Of a stretch of 24,711 nucleotides of DNA, positions 7,782 to 14,682 are shown piece after piece. The DNA is from SCQX01 sp035720945 (GTDB taxonomy: Bacteria; Pseudomonadota; Gammaproteobacteria; Burkholderiales; Burkholderiaceae_B). The DNA is taken from assembly GCA_035720945.1 (NCBI GenBank), contig DASTNK010000119.1, positions 1-24,711 on the forward strand, in the 5' to 3' direction. Within the stretch, counting starts at the first letter, position 1. Every line of letters starts with the position of its first letter. The translations under genes were made by a program, and so were the position numbers. The notes beneath the pieces were generated by a model. That model did no database searches and had not been told where the DNA came from. It worked only from the letters and a program-made list of their open reading frames with translations.

Positions 7782-9065
7782 ATGATTTCCTCCATGCCAT
7801 CACACCAGCATGACACCGTTCTTGTCATTGGAGCCGGCATCATCGGCCTGTGCGTTGCCCACGCGCTGCGCGGCGCGGGTTATCGGGTCACGATCCTGGA
7901 TGACCAGCCCCCAGGTTCGCAATGCTCCTTCGGCAACGCTGGCGCCCTGTCGTCGGGCTCCGTAGCGCCACTGGCCATGCCCGGTATCTTGAAAACGGCC
8001 GGGTCGATGCTGCTGAATCCCGACAGCCCGCTGCATATACCTTTCCACTACTGGCTGCGGGCCGCGCCTTGGCTGTCGCGCTTCGCCTCCTCGGCGCGCC
8101 CACAGCGTGTGCTCCAGATCGCCACGGCGCTGACAGAATTGTTGTCAGGATCGGTGGCCGCGCATCAAACACTTGCACAGGCCGTGGGATGCCGGGATGT
8201 CGTGCACCAGACCGGCCAGTTGCATCTGTACCGGGACGAACAGGCACTGGCCAAGGACCACGCCTCCTGGAACCTGAAACGCAGCCATGGGTTACGCATG
8301 GAAGATGTCGATTTCGACGGGATCCATGCGTTGGAGCCTTCGGTTGGCGCTGACTACCGAAGGGGGGTGTACCTGCCGGACGAGGGCTGGCTGAGCAGCC
8401 CTGATCGCTACACCCGATCGATCGCCGCCGCATTGCGAGCCATGGGCGTGACGTTCGAAACCGCCCGCGCCAGCAAACTCGAGCGCGCCGGCACGGGTTG
8501 GCAAGTATCCGACGGCGCACACCGTTGGGAGGCGGCGCATGTGGTGATCTCCGCGGGAATCGGATCCCGCGCACTGCTGGCCCAGGTTGGCCCCGACGTG
8601 CCGCTTGAGAGCCAGCGCGGTTATCACGTGCAAGCGCCCGAACCCTGCGTGCGTTTGTCGCGCGTGGTGGTGCTGGCCGACAAGAAAATATTCATGACCC
8701 CCATGGAAGGCGGCCTGCGCATTGCCGGCACGGTGGAGTTCGCCAGGCCGAATCACCCTCCTTCACAACGACGCGCGTTATTGCTGGAACGACAGGCCCG
8801 TGCTGGTCTGAACGGGCTGAGCACAAGCGGTTTCACCACCTGGATGGGGCACCGGCCGTGCCTGCCGGATTCACTGCCCGTCCTGGGGCCGGTGCGAGGC
8901 CAACCCGGCTTGTGGTGCGCCTTCGGACATGGCCATCTGGGTATGACCGGGTCTGCCAATACGGCCATCCTGATCAGCCGCTCGTTCACCGGCACGGCTC
9001 ATCCCGACGAACTGGCCTCTTTCGCGCCCGAGCGATTCCAGCATTCAGGTCGCCGGAGCGTCTGA
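7782..9065 (+). CDS. FAD-dependent oxidoreductase, D-amino-acid dehydrogenase (DadA) type
   Basis: From ATG 7782 the protein has 427 residues. The N-terminal dinucleotide fold is VLVIGAGIIGLCVAHALRGAGY, then CSFGNAGALSSGSVAP, a DadA-like signature. The C-terminal segment carries MGHRPCLPDSLPVLGPV and FGHGHLGMTGSANTA, the conserved flavin-binding region of DAO/DadA proteins. Proteins of this type oxidise D-amino acids or related secondary amines and pass electrons to the respiratory chain; the substrate here is unknown. The frame is open another 117 bases upstream without family similarity. ATG 7794 is an alternative start; neither has a strong ribosome site. It converges with the LysR gene, so any link with the neighbouring transporter is only a guess. 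Confidence 0.88.
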   Translation: MISSMPSHQHDTVLVIGAGIIGLCVAHALRGAGYRVTILDDQPPGSQCSFGNAGALSSGSVAPLAMPGILKTAGSMLLNPDSPLHIPFHYWLRAAPWLSRFASSARPQRVLQIATALTELLSGSVAAHQTLAQAVGCRDVVHQTGQLHLYRDEQALAKDHASWNLKRSHGLRMEDVDFDGIHALEPSVGADYRRGVYLPDEGWLSSPDRYTRSIAAALRAMGVTFETARASKLERAGTGWQVSDGAHRWEAAHVVISAGIGSRALLAQVGPDVPLESQRGYHVQAPEPCVRLSRVVVLADKKIFMTPMEGGLRIAGTVEFARPNHPPSQRRALLLERQARAGLNGLSTSGFTTWMGHRPCLPDSLPVLGPVRGQPGLWCAFGHGHLGMTGSANTAILISRSFTGTAHPDELASFAPERFQHSGRRSV

Positions 9066-9179
9066 ATCACCCACCGGCGGACTCTCATGGTCGAGCCGGC
9101 TGCTCCTCGGCGACCGGACACCAACATCCACGTTGCCTAAGAAGCGACAGTCGGGGCATCGCGATGGACATCGGGCGAC

Positions 9180-10055
9180 TCAGGCTTCTTGAGCCAGATC
9201 CAGGAACCGCTCAAGGCACGGATTGCGGTTGCCCGGCAACCAGGCCAGCATCAGTTCGATCGTCGGGGCGTCGACCAGCGGGCGGAACACCACGTTGCCA
9301 AAATGTATGCGGCTCATCGAGGCGGGCACCAGCGCAACACCAACCGCCTCGTCAACCAGGCTCAGCACGGTTTGCTGCAACCGCACTTCGAGCCGCACAT
9401 CGGGCGCGAACCCGCCACGCCGGCAATGCTCGACAATGGTGGCGTGCAAATACGGTGCCACATCGTCGGAAGCCATGACGAACGCATCCCGTGCGAGCTG
9501 CGCGATCTTCAACTTGTGTTGCCTGGCGCGCGGATGCGAACGTGGCAGCGCCACGCATAGCGGCTCGCGAACGACGGTGCGCGCGGCCAGACCGGCATTC
9601 ACAACGCGTGGGAACATGATGGCCGCGTCGACACGCCCCGACAAAACCTGCCCCGCCAGATCATTGGACACGATCTCGCGCAGACTTAGCTCCACTGCGG
9701 GATAGGTCGCCGCGAACGCTTTTGCGTAGCCAGGCACCACGCTGTACGCCGCACACATTGTGAACCCGACCGCCAACGTGCCCGCCTCGCCATGCGCGAC
9801 AGCCCGGGCGTTCTCTTCCGCCTGCCTCACTGCGGCGAGAATGGCTTGCGCATCGGCGTAGAAGCGCTCACCCGCCGCGGTAAGCGTGACACTGCGCGAG
9901 TTGCGTTCGACCAGACGCACACCCAGCGACGCCTCCAGCGCCACCAACTGGCGACTGAGCGGCGGCTGCGACAGATTGAGCCGGGCGGCCGCTCGACCAA
10001 AATGGCGGGTTTCAGCCAGGGTGATGAAATAGCGCAGTGGCTTGATGTCCAGCAT
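9180..10055 (-). CDS. LysR-family transcriptional regulator
   Basis: This 291-residue protein begins with the LysR winged helix-turn-helix (RYFITLAETRHFGRAAARLN, then LSQPPLSRQLVALEASLGVRLVER). An effector-binding type 2 periplasmic-fold domain follows, from about residue 90. Start ATG 10055 is chosen because the HTH begins a few residues later; a TTG at 10082 is in frame but lies inside the candidate operator. It is transcribed away from the AEC transporter gene, the usual arrangement for a LysR regulator and its target. The effector is unknown. Confidence 0.93.
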   Translation of the reverse strand: MLDIKPLRYFITLAETRHFGRAAARLNLSQPPLSRQLVALEASLGVRLVERNSRSVTLTAAGERFYADAQAILAAVRQAEENARAVAHGEAGTLAVGFTMCAAYSVVPGYAKAFAATYPAVELSLREIVSNDLAGQVLSGRVDAAIMFPRVVNAGLAARTVVREPLCVALPRSHPRARQHKLKIAQLARDAFVMASDDVAPYLHATIVEHCRRGGFAPDVRLEVRLQQTVLSLVDEAVGVALVPASMSRIHFGNVVFRPLVDAPTIELMLAWLPGNRNPCLERFLDLAQEA

Positions 10056-10064
10056 GCCAAAACA

Positions 10065-10079
10065 ATACCTAAAAAGTAT
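10065..10079. promoter_or_regulatory. LysR-type box 1 (T-N11-A)
   Basis: ATAC-N7-GTAT is a perfect 4-bp dyad containing the T-N11-A pattern of LysR regulators. It sits 10 bp upstream of the LysR start codon in the divergent region, a position suited to autoregulation. Assignment to this regulator is inference. Confidence 0.5.
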
Positions 10080-10084
10080 CAATC

Positions 10085-10097
10085 TATCTTAAAAATA
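10085..10097. promoter_or_regulatory. LysR-type box 2 (T-N11-A)
   Basis: TAT-N7-ATA is a second dyad with the T-N11-A form, centred 19 bp from box 1 and just upstream of the candidate promoter of the transporter. LysR tetramers commonly bind such paired sites. The AT-rich context makes a chance match possible. Confidence 0.35.
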
Positions 10098-10100
10098 ACA

Positions 10101-10130
10101 TTGGATTGCATTAAACGACAAGACTATTCT
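10101..10130 (+). promoter_or_regulatory. candidate sigma-70 promoter of the AEC transporter gene
   Basis: TTGGAT (10101-10106) and TATTCT (10125-10130) are 18 bp apart, directly downstream of the LysR-type boxes and 29 bp upstream of the gene start. Both hexamers are imperfect, in keeping with an activated promoter. Confidence 0.35.
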
Positions 10131-10159
10131 GGCGTCTCTCCTATTCGCCGATTGCCGTC

Positions 10160-11101
10160 ATGTTGTCCATCCTTGAAACCCTGTTTCCTGTCTTCGCGTT
10201 GATTTTCAGTGGCTTTGCGTGTCGGCGTCGCGCCCTGCTCGGCCCGGCCGCCGCGTCGGAGATCAACGCTTTCGTCGTGTGGCTGGCGCTGCCGGCATTG
10301 CTGTTCGAAAGCATGGCGCATACCAGCTGGCGCCAGTTGTACCAGCCCGGATTCACTGCGGCGTTCGCGCTGGCCTGCGGCGCGGTATTCTTCGTGACCT
10401 TGATGGCGCGCCTGCGCGGCGGCAGACATCTTGCCGACGCGAGCATCGACGCCATCGGCGCCTCGTACCCGAATGTTGGCTACGTCGGCTTCCCGCTGTG
10501 CCTGATTGTGTTCGGAAAGGACAGCCTGGTACCCACCACCATCGCCACCTTCATCGTCGTGTGCGTGCTGTTCGCCACGGCCATCATGGCCATAGAAGCC
10601 AGCCTGCAAGGAGAAAAAAGCCTGGGTCGACTGGCTGGCAAAGTGGCCTTGTCGCTATTGCGCAACCCATTGATCCTCGCCCCGGCGGCCGGCATGATGG
10701 TCGCCGGGGCCCACATCACCGTGCCCGGATTCCTTGAAACTTTCATCAAACTGCTCGCCGAAGCGGCCAGCCCTTGCGCCTTGGTCAGTCTGGGCTTGTT
10801 CTTGGCGGAAAAGCGCCCCGCCGGCGATTCAGCGCGCGACTCCCTGCTACTCACAGCAGGCAAGCTGGTGCTGCAACCCGTGCTGACGTGGTGGCTGGCC
10901 GCCTGGGTGTTTTCGCTGCCGACCGCATTGGTGGAGATCGCTGTGCTGCTGGCCGCGCTGCCAACCGGTACGGGGCCGTATATGCTGGCCGAGTTCTACC
11001 GGCGCGAGGCTCGCATCACATCTCAGACCATCCTGTTGTCCACGGTTGGATCGGTCGTGACGCTGTCGGTGATCCTGCTTTACATAGGCCCGAAAGGCTA
11101 G
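10160..11101 (+). CDS. AEC-family transporter (auxin efflux carrier / malonate transporter type)
   Basis: This 313-residue, strongly hydrophobic protein has about ten predicted membrane segments in two halves of five, the layout of the AEC family. Recognisable conserved pieces are NAFVVWLALPALLFESMAH near the N-terminus, ASYPNVGYVGFPL in the middle, and ALPTGTGPYMLAEFY with a following TILLSTVGSVVTL helix at the C-terminus. Bacterial members export or import small carboxylates such as malonate or malate, so the substrate cannot be named. The ATG at 10160 is the first plausible start; no clear ribosome site is visible. The divergent LysR gene probably controls it. Confidence 0.88.
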   Translation: MLSILETLFPVFALIFSGFACRRRALLGPAAASEINAFVVWLALPALLFESMAHTSWRQLYQPGFTAAFALACGAVFFVTLMARLRGGRHLADASIDAIGASYPNVGYVGFPLCLIVFGKDSLVPTTIATFIVVCVLFATAIMAIEASLQGEKSLGRLAGKVALSLLRNPLILAPAAGMMVAGAHITVPGFLETFIKLLAEAASPCALVSLGLFLAEKRPAGDSARDSLLLTAGKLVLQPVLTWWLAAWVFSLPTALVEIAVLLAALPTGTGPYMLAEFYRREARITSQTILLSTVGSVVTLSVILLYIGPKG

Positions 11102-11213
11102 TGCATGCCTCGCCAGCCGTCACCTCAAATCCGACTCACGATAGAGGTCTGATGCCCTCATGATCGTCTCACGTCAAACAGAGCGTGCCGACACTCGAAG
11201 GCTTCGCGCCTGA

Positions 11214-11230
11214 TGATCCAAATTGGTGCG
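11214..11230. promoter_or_regulatory. NtrC-like enhancer site 1
   Basis: TGATCCAAATTGGTGCG matches the NtrC consensus TGCACCA-N3-TGGTGCA at most positions, with one perfect half (TGGTGC). It is centred near 11222, about 125 bp upstream of the start point expected from the sigma-54 promoter at 11322-11337. Confidence 0.65.
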
Positions 11231-11252
11231 CGCGGCCTCCCTGCGCACCAAT
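11222..11252. repeat. perfect 10-bp inverted repeat joining the two NtrC-like sites
   Basis: ATTGGTGCGC (11222-11231) and GCGCACCAAT (11243-11252) are exact reverse complements separated by 11 bp. The arms are the stronger halves of NtrC-like sites 1 and 2 facing each other, so the repeat is probably a consequence of the paired enhancer rather than a terminator. Confidence 0.85.
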
Positions 11253-11260
11253 ATCGAGCG
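11244..11260. promoter_or_regulatory. NtrC-like enhancer site 2
   Basis: CGCACCAATATCGAGCG has one perfect half (GCACCA) and a 4/6 second half against the NtrC consensus. Its centre is 30 bp from that of site 1, close to three helical turns, which suits cooperative binding of NtrC dimers on one DNA face. Confidence 0.65.
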
Positions 11261-11321
11261 CTCTGCTCAGCATTGCCATTCCCCCTCCCCCACAGATCCC
11301 GCATTCACCACGGGCAAAACC

Positions 11322-11337
11322 TGGCACGCGAATTGCT
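11322..11337 (+). promoter_or_regulatory. sigma-54 (-24/-12) promoter of glnK-amtB
   Basis: TGGCACG-N4-TTGCT is an exact match to the RpoN consensus. The -12 GC lies at 11335-11336, so transcription should start near 11347, giving a leader of about 27 nt before the glnK ATG. Two NtrC-like sites stand at the usual enhancer distance upstream. Confidence 0.93.
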
Positions 11338-11373
11338 TTATCTCGGTTGACACCTATTTCCGGGAAGACCGCC

Positions 11374-11712
11374 ATGAAGCTGATCACCGCCATCATCAAA
11401 CCATTCAAACTCGATGAAGTCCGCGAGGCCCTGGCCGCGCTGGGCATCCAAGGGATGACCGTCACCGAGGTCCGGGGCTTCGGGCGCCAGAAGGGCCATA
11501 CCGAACTCTACCGGGGCGCCGAATACACCGTCGACTTCCTGCCGAAGCTGCGTCTGGAAATGGCCATCGCGGACCACATGGTCGAACAAGCCGTGGAAAG
11601 CCTGTGCGCCTCGGCCCACACCGGGAAGATCGGCGACGGCAAGATCTTCATCACCCCCATCGAGCAGGCCATCCGCATACGCACCGGGGAAGCCGGTGAT
11701 TCGGCGCTCTGA
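11374..11712 (+). CDS. glnK: nitrogen regulatory protein PII (GlnK/GlnB)
   Basis: This 112-residue protein is the standard PII length. It shows KPFKLDEVREAL at the N-terminus, the T-loop RGAEYTVDFLPK with the uridylylation site Tyr51, and the C-terminal signature GKIGDGKIF. The open frame extends 189 bases upstream, but that part carries the NtrC sites and promoter, so ATG 11374 is the start. PII proteins sense 2-oxoglutarate and ATP/ADP and are uridylylated by GlnD. Placement 36 bp before amtB and the sigma-54 promoter identify it as the GlnK type, which blocks the ammonium channel when nitrogen is plentiful. Confidence 0.96.
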   Translation: MKLITAIIKPFKLDEVREALAALGIQGMTVTEVRGFGRQKGHTELYRGAEYTVDFLPKLRLEMAIADHMVEQAVESLCASAHTGKIGDGKIFITPIEQAIRIRTGEAGDSAL

Positions 11713-11748
11713 CGCACGCCCATTCATTCAGGAAAACAGGAGCTACAG

Positions 11749-12975
11749 ATGAACAAAGCAGACATGGTCTGGATGAGCTTGTCGACGATACTCGTCCTGC
11801 TCATGGTGGCGCCCGGGCTTGGGCTTTTCTATGGCGGGCTGGTGCGAAGCAAGAACGTGCTGTCGATTCTGGTGCAGGTGCTGTCCGCATTCTGCATCGC
11901 CATCGTGTTGTGGTTCGTGTACGGCTACTCGCTGGCCTTCACGTCCGGTGGCCCGGTGATCGGCGGTTTCTCCCGCGTTTTCTTCAGCGGCATGATGAAT
12001 CTGGCGACACAAAAATTCGCGTTGTCCGGCAGCATTCCAGAAGTCATATTCGCCGCGTTCCAGGCAACGTTCGCCGGCATCACCTGCGCGCTGATCGTGG
12101 GCGGTTTCGCTGAACGCATCCGCTATTCGGCGGTTCTTGTGTTCACGCTGATCTGGATGACCCTGGCGTATCTACCCATCGCGCACATGGTCTGGGCCCC
12201 GGACGGCTGGCTGTTCAAGCAGGGCGCGCTGGATTTCGCGGGGGGCACGGTGGTGCACGTCAACGCCGGCATTGCCGGCCTGGTCGGCGCCTATTATCTC
12301 GGGCCGCGCATCGGGTACCGACGCGAATCCATGCAGCCGCACAACCTGCCCATGGCCATGATGGGGGCCAGCTTGCTGTGGGTGGGCTGGTTCGGGTTCA
12401 ACGCCGGCTCGGCGCTGGGGGCCAACGAAACCGCCGCGCTCGCGTTCTTCAATACCTTGCTGGCCACCGCGGCCGGTGTGCTGGCCTGGACGGCGGTGGA
12501 ATGGAAGTACAAAGGCAAGCCTTCTCTGCTGGGCGGCATTTCCGGCATGGTCGCGGGCTTGGTCGGCATCACCCCCGCAGCGGGCCTCGTTGGGCCTAGT
12601 GGCGCACTCGTCATCGGCATCGTGGCCGGTGCGGTGTGTGTGTTCGGCGTGAACGGCCTGAAATCCCTGCTGGGCGCCGACGACACGCTGGATGTGTTCG
12701 GCATCCACGGCGTGGGCGGCATCACAGGCGCGCTGCTGACCGGCATCTTCAACGCCCAGCCGCTGGGCGGCCCGGGCCTCAAGACGCTGGCGGAGATCCC
12801 GCATCAGGTCTGGGTGCAGTTCGAGGGCGTCATCACGACACTCGTCTGGTCCGGAGTGTGCGCCCTGATCGCCTACGTCATCGCCGACAAGCTATGCGGC
12901 CTGCGCGTAGCCAGTGACGTGGAACGCGAGGGCCTGGACATCACCTCACACGGTGAAACGGCGTACCACCGTTGA
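11749..12975 (+). CDS. amtB: ammonium transporter
   Basis: This 408-residue membrane protein has about eleven hydrophobic segments. The Amt signature DFAGGTVVHVNAGIAGLVGA contains pore His170, and FGIHGVGGITGA contains the second pore His320. Phe residues in FAAFQATFAG (104 and 108) correspond to the external gate region. There is no separate signal peptide; the first helix begins near residue 9, as in Amt proteins that lack a cleaved signal. AGGAG lies a few bases before ATG 11749. It conducts ammonium across the inner membrane under nitrogen limitation and is co-transcribed with glnK, whose product binds its cytoplasmic face. Confidence 0.97.
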   Translation: MNKADMVWMSLSTILVLLMVAPGLGLFYGGLVRSKNVLSILVQVLSAFCIAIVLWFVYGYSLAFTSGGPVIGGFSRVFFSGMMNLATQKFALSGSIPEVIFAAFQATFAGITCALIVGGFAERIRYSAVLVFTLIWMTLAYLPIAHMVWAPDGWLFKQGALDFAGGTVVHVNAGIAGLVGAYYLGPRIGYRRESMQPHNLPMAMMGASLLWVGWFGFNAGSALGANETAALAFFNTLLATAAGVLAWTAVEWKYKGKPSLLGGISGMVAGLVGITPAAGLVGPSGALVIGIVAGAVCVFGVNGLKSLLGADDTLDVFGIHGVGGITGALLTGIFNAQPLGGPGLKTLAEIPHQVWVQFEGVITTLVWSGVCALIAYVIADKLCGLRVASDVEREGLDITSHGETAYHR

Positions 12976-12981
12976 TGGACC

Positions 12982-13019
12982 GCTGGCCGGCCGATCACAT
13001 GAGAGGAAGGCCGGCCAGC
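12982..13019. terminator. GC-rich hairpin between convergent genes
   Basis: GCTGGCCGGCC (12982-12992) and GGCCGGCCAGC (13009-13019) form a perfect 11-bp stem with a 16-nt loop. It lies just after the amtB stop (12975) and before the stop of the convergent O-methyltransferase (13052). Neither side has a U tract, so it may be a weak bidirectional terminator or an mRNA 3'-end stabiliser. Confidence 0.55.
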
Positions 13020-13051
13020 AAGAAACGAGACGCCTGGTTGGCTGGGTGAAG

Positions 13052-13720
13052 TCAGCCTGACACGACGGAGATGGAGAAGCCATCCCAGCCTTTGATTCCC
13101 ACGGTCTGCACCGCCGTGGTCTCGAGAACCGGGTCGGCCGCCGCGCGTGACAGAAAGGTTCTGATACCCCGCACATCGGGGTCTGTGGTGTCCGCATCAA
13201 CCACCCGGCCACCACGCACGACGTTGTCGCAAACAATCACCGTGCCCGGCGCCGACAGCTTCAGCGAAAACGCCAGATAATCGGGGTTGCTCTTCTTGTC
13301 CGCGTCGATGAAGATCAGGTCGAACGGCTGAGTGCCCTCGGCCACCATGCGCTCGAGCGTGCTGACGGCCGGGCCCACAACGATCGACACATAATCCGAC
13401 AGCCCGGCTTCACGAAGACTTTCACGCGCCACACGGGCGTGGTTTTCGTCCACTTCCAACGTGACCAATTCGCCGCCCGGCGGCAGCGCCCGGCCCAGCC
13501 AGATTGTGCTGTAGCCACCCAGCGTGCCAACTTCCAGAATGCGCCGCGCACCACGGATACGTGCCAGCAGATGCAGGAACTTGCCCTGGTTGGGGGCGAC
13601 GTTGATGGCGGGCAGCCCCGCCTCGGCGCTGCGCCGAAGCGCCCCATCGAGCGCCGCGTCCGCGGGCACCAGTGTGCGGCAAAGATAATCGTCCACGACT
13701 GACCACTGTGCATCATCCAT
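13052..13720 (-). CDS. O-methyltransferase, class I SAM-dependent (caffeoyl-CoA/catechol OMT-like)
   Basis: This 222-residue protein matches the bacterial O-methyltransferase family 3. Motif I is RILEVGTLGGYSTIWLGRAL, the acidic residue after LVTLEVDE binds the SAM ribose, FDLIFIDADKK carries the metal-binding Asp, and the second metal site is in VIVCDNVVRGG. These enzymes methylate catechol-like hydroxyls using a divalent cation; the substrate is unknown. AAGGAG lies 8 nt before the ATG. It is 86 bp downstream of msrA on the same strand, so it could be a distal member of that transcript, though I see no functional link. Confidence 0.92.
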   Translation of the reverse strand: MDDAQWSVVDDYLCRTLVPADAALDGALRRSAEAGLPAINVAPNQGKFLHLLARIRGARRILEVGTLGGYSTIWLGRALPPGGELVTLEVDENHARVARESLREAGLSDYVSIVVGPAVSTLERMVAEGTQPFDLIFIDADKKSNPDYLAFSLKLSAPGTVIVCDNVVRGGRVVDADTTDPDVRGIRTFLSRAAADPVLETTAVQTVGIKGWDGFSISVVSG

Positions 13721-13806
13721 GCGCCTGACTCCTTGGTTTCAAAGCAAGCTCCATCGTACGTCAACGACACGGGCGGCGTCATGGCTTGGCATCAACAGGC
13801 TCGGTG

Positions 13807-14568
13807 TCAACGTGACGACGACGCCACCAGGACCGGATCGTCGCGGTACTGTTTTGGAAACAGGCGCTTCATGTTCGCGACCTTCGGCAGATCGTTGATG
13901 ACGATGTACGGGTATCGGGGGTGATCCACCAGGAAATTCTGGTGATAGGCCTCGGCCGGATAGAAGCCAGTGTCCTTCTCGATGCGGGTGACGATGGGGC
14001 GCTTGAACGCATGGTCAGCGGTGAGTTGCGCGATGTATGCCGTCGCCACCTGGCGCTGGGATGAGTCGGTGGGGAACAGCGCCGACCGGTACTGTGTGCC
14101 GGTGTCCGGGCCTTGACGGTTCAACTGGGTGGGATCGGTGACCACCGAGAAGAATATGCGCAACAAGGTTCCATATGACACCTTGGTCGGATCGAAAACC
14201 ACTTCCACTGATTCCGCGTGCCCGGTGTCGCCGCCGCTGACCGTCTCGTAATGCGCCGTGCTCGCCGCGCCGCCCGCATAGCCGGAAATCGCGCTCTCCA
14301 CACCTCGAACGTGCTGGAACACTCCTTGCACGCCCCAGAAGCACCCGCCCGCGAAGATGGCGGTCTCGGTCCGCGCGGAAGCGACGGGTTCATCGGTCGT
14401 TGGCGCCGGCAGAAGCACGGCCGCCTCCGAGCCCCCAAACCCGCCGAAGGCGCGGGCCACACCCTGCCAGGCCAGAAAGGCGACCAACACAGCCAGCAAC
14501 CATGGGCCCAGCGCACGCACGGCGCCCCTGGTGCGCGTGCCTTCCGTTCCGATATGGAATAGGGACAT
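13807..14568 (-). CDS. msrA: peptide methionine-(S)-S-oxide reductase, membrane-anchored
   Basis: This 253-residue protein has a hydrophobic segment at about 20-40 (LGPWLLAVLVAFLAWQGVARA) that acts as a signal anchor or signal peptide, then a spacer, then an MsrA domain. The catalytic motif is GCFWG with Cys76; ISGYAGG, GDTGHAESVEV and the FYPAEAYHQNFL segment are all typical. This places MsrA outside the cytoplasm, unlike E. coli MsrA. No cysteine occurs after Cys76, so the usual resolving cysteines are missing and regeneration must involve direct attack by an external thiol. AAGGAG lies 8 nt before the ATG. It is separated from dipZ by 114 bp, which could hold an internal promoter. Confidence 0.94.
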   Translation of the reverse strand: MSLFHIGTEGTRTRGAVRALGPWLLAVLVAFLAWQGVARAFGGFGGSEAAVLLPAPTTDEPVASARTETAIFAGGCFWGVQGVFQHVRGVESAISGYAGGAASTAHYETVSGGDTGHAESVEVVFDPTKVSYGTLLRIFFSVVTDPTQLNRQGPDTGTQYRSALFPTDSSQRQVATAYIAQLTADHAFKRPIVTRIEKDTGFYPAEAYHQNFLVDHPRYPYIVINDLPKVANMKRLFPKQYRDDPVLVASSSR

Positions 14569-14646
14569 GATCAGATCTCCTTGTGCCCCGCGTCACAATC
14601 CGAACGCGGGAAGCGGTTTATTGCATTACAGTCGAATCGCCCGCCG

Positions 14647-14663
14647 CGTCATGTCATATGACG
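14647..14663. repeat. palindrome in the dipZ-msrA gap
   Basis: CGTCAT-N5-ATGACG is a perfect 6-bp dyad about 80 bp upstream of the msrA start. It could be an operator for an internal msrA promoter or a short hairpin in the mRNA. The rest of the gap shows no clear promoter. Confidence 0.4.
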
Positions 14664-14682
14664 AGGCGTGGCTGGAAAGACA

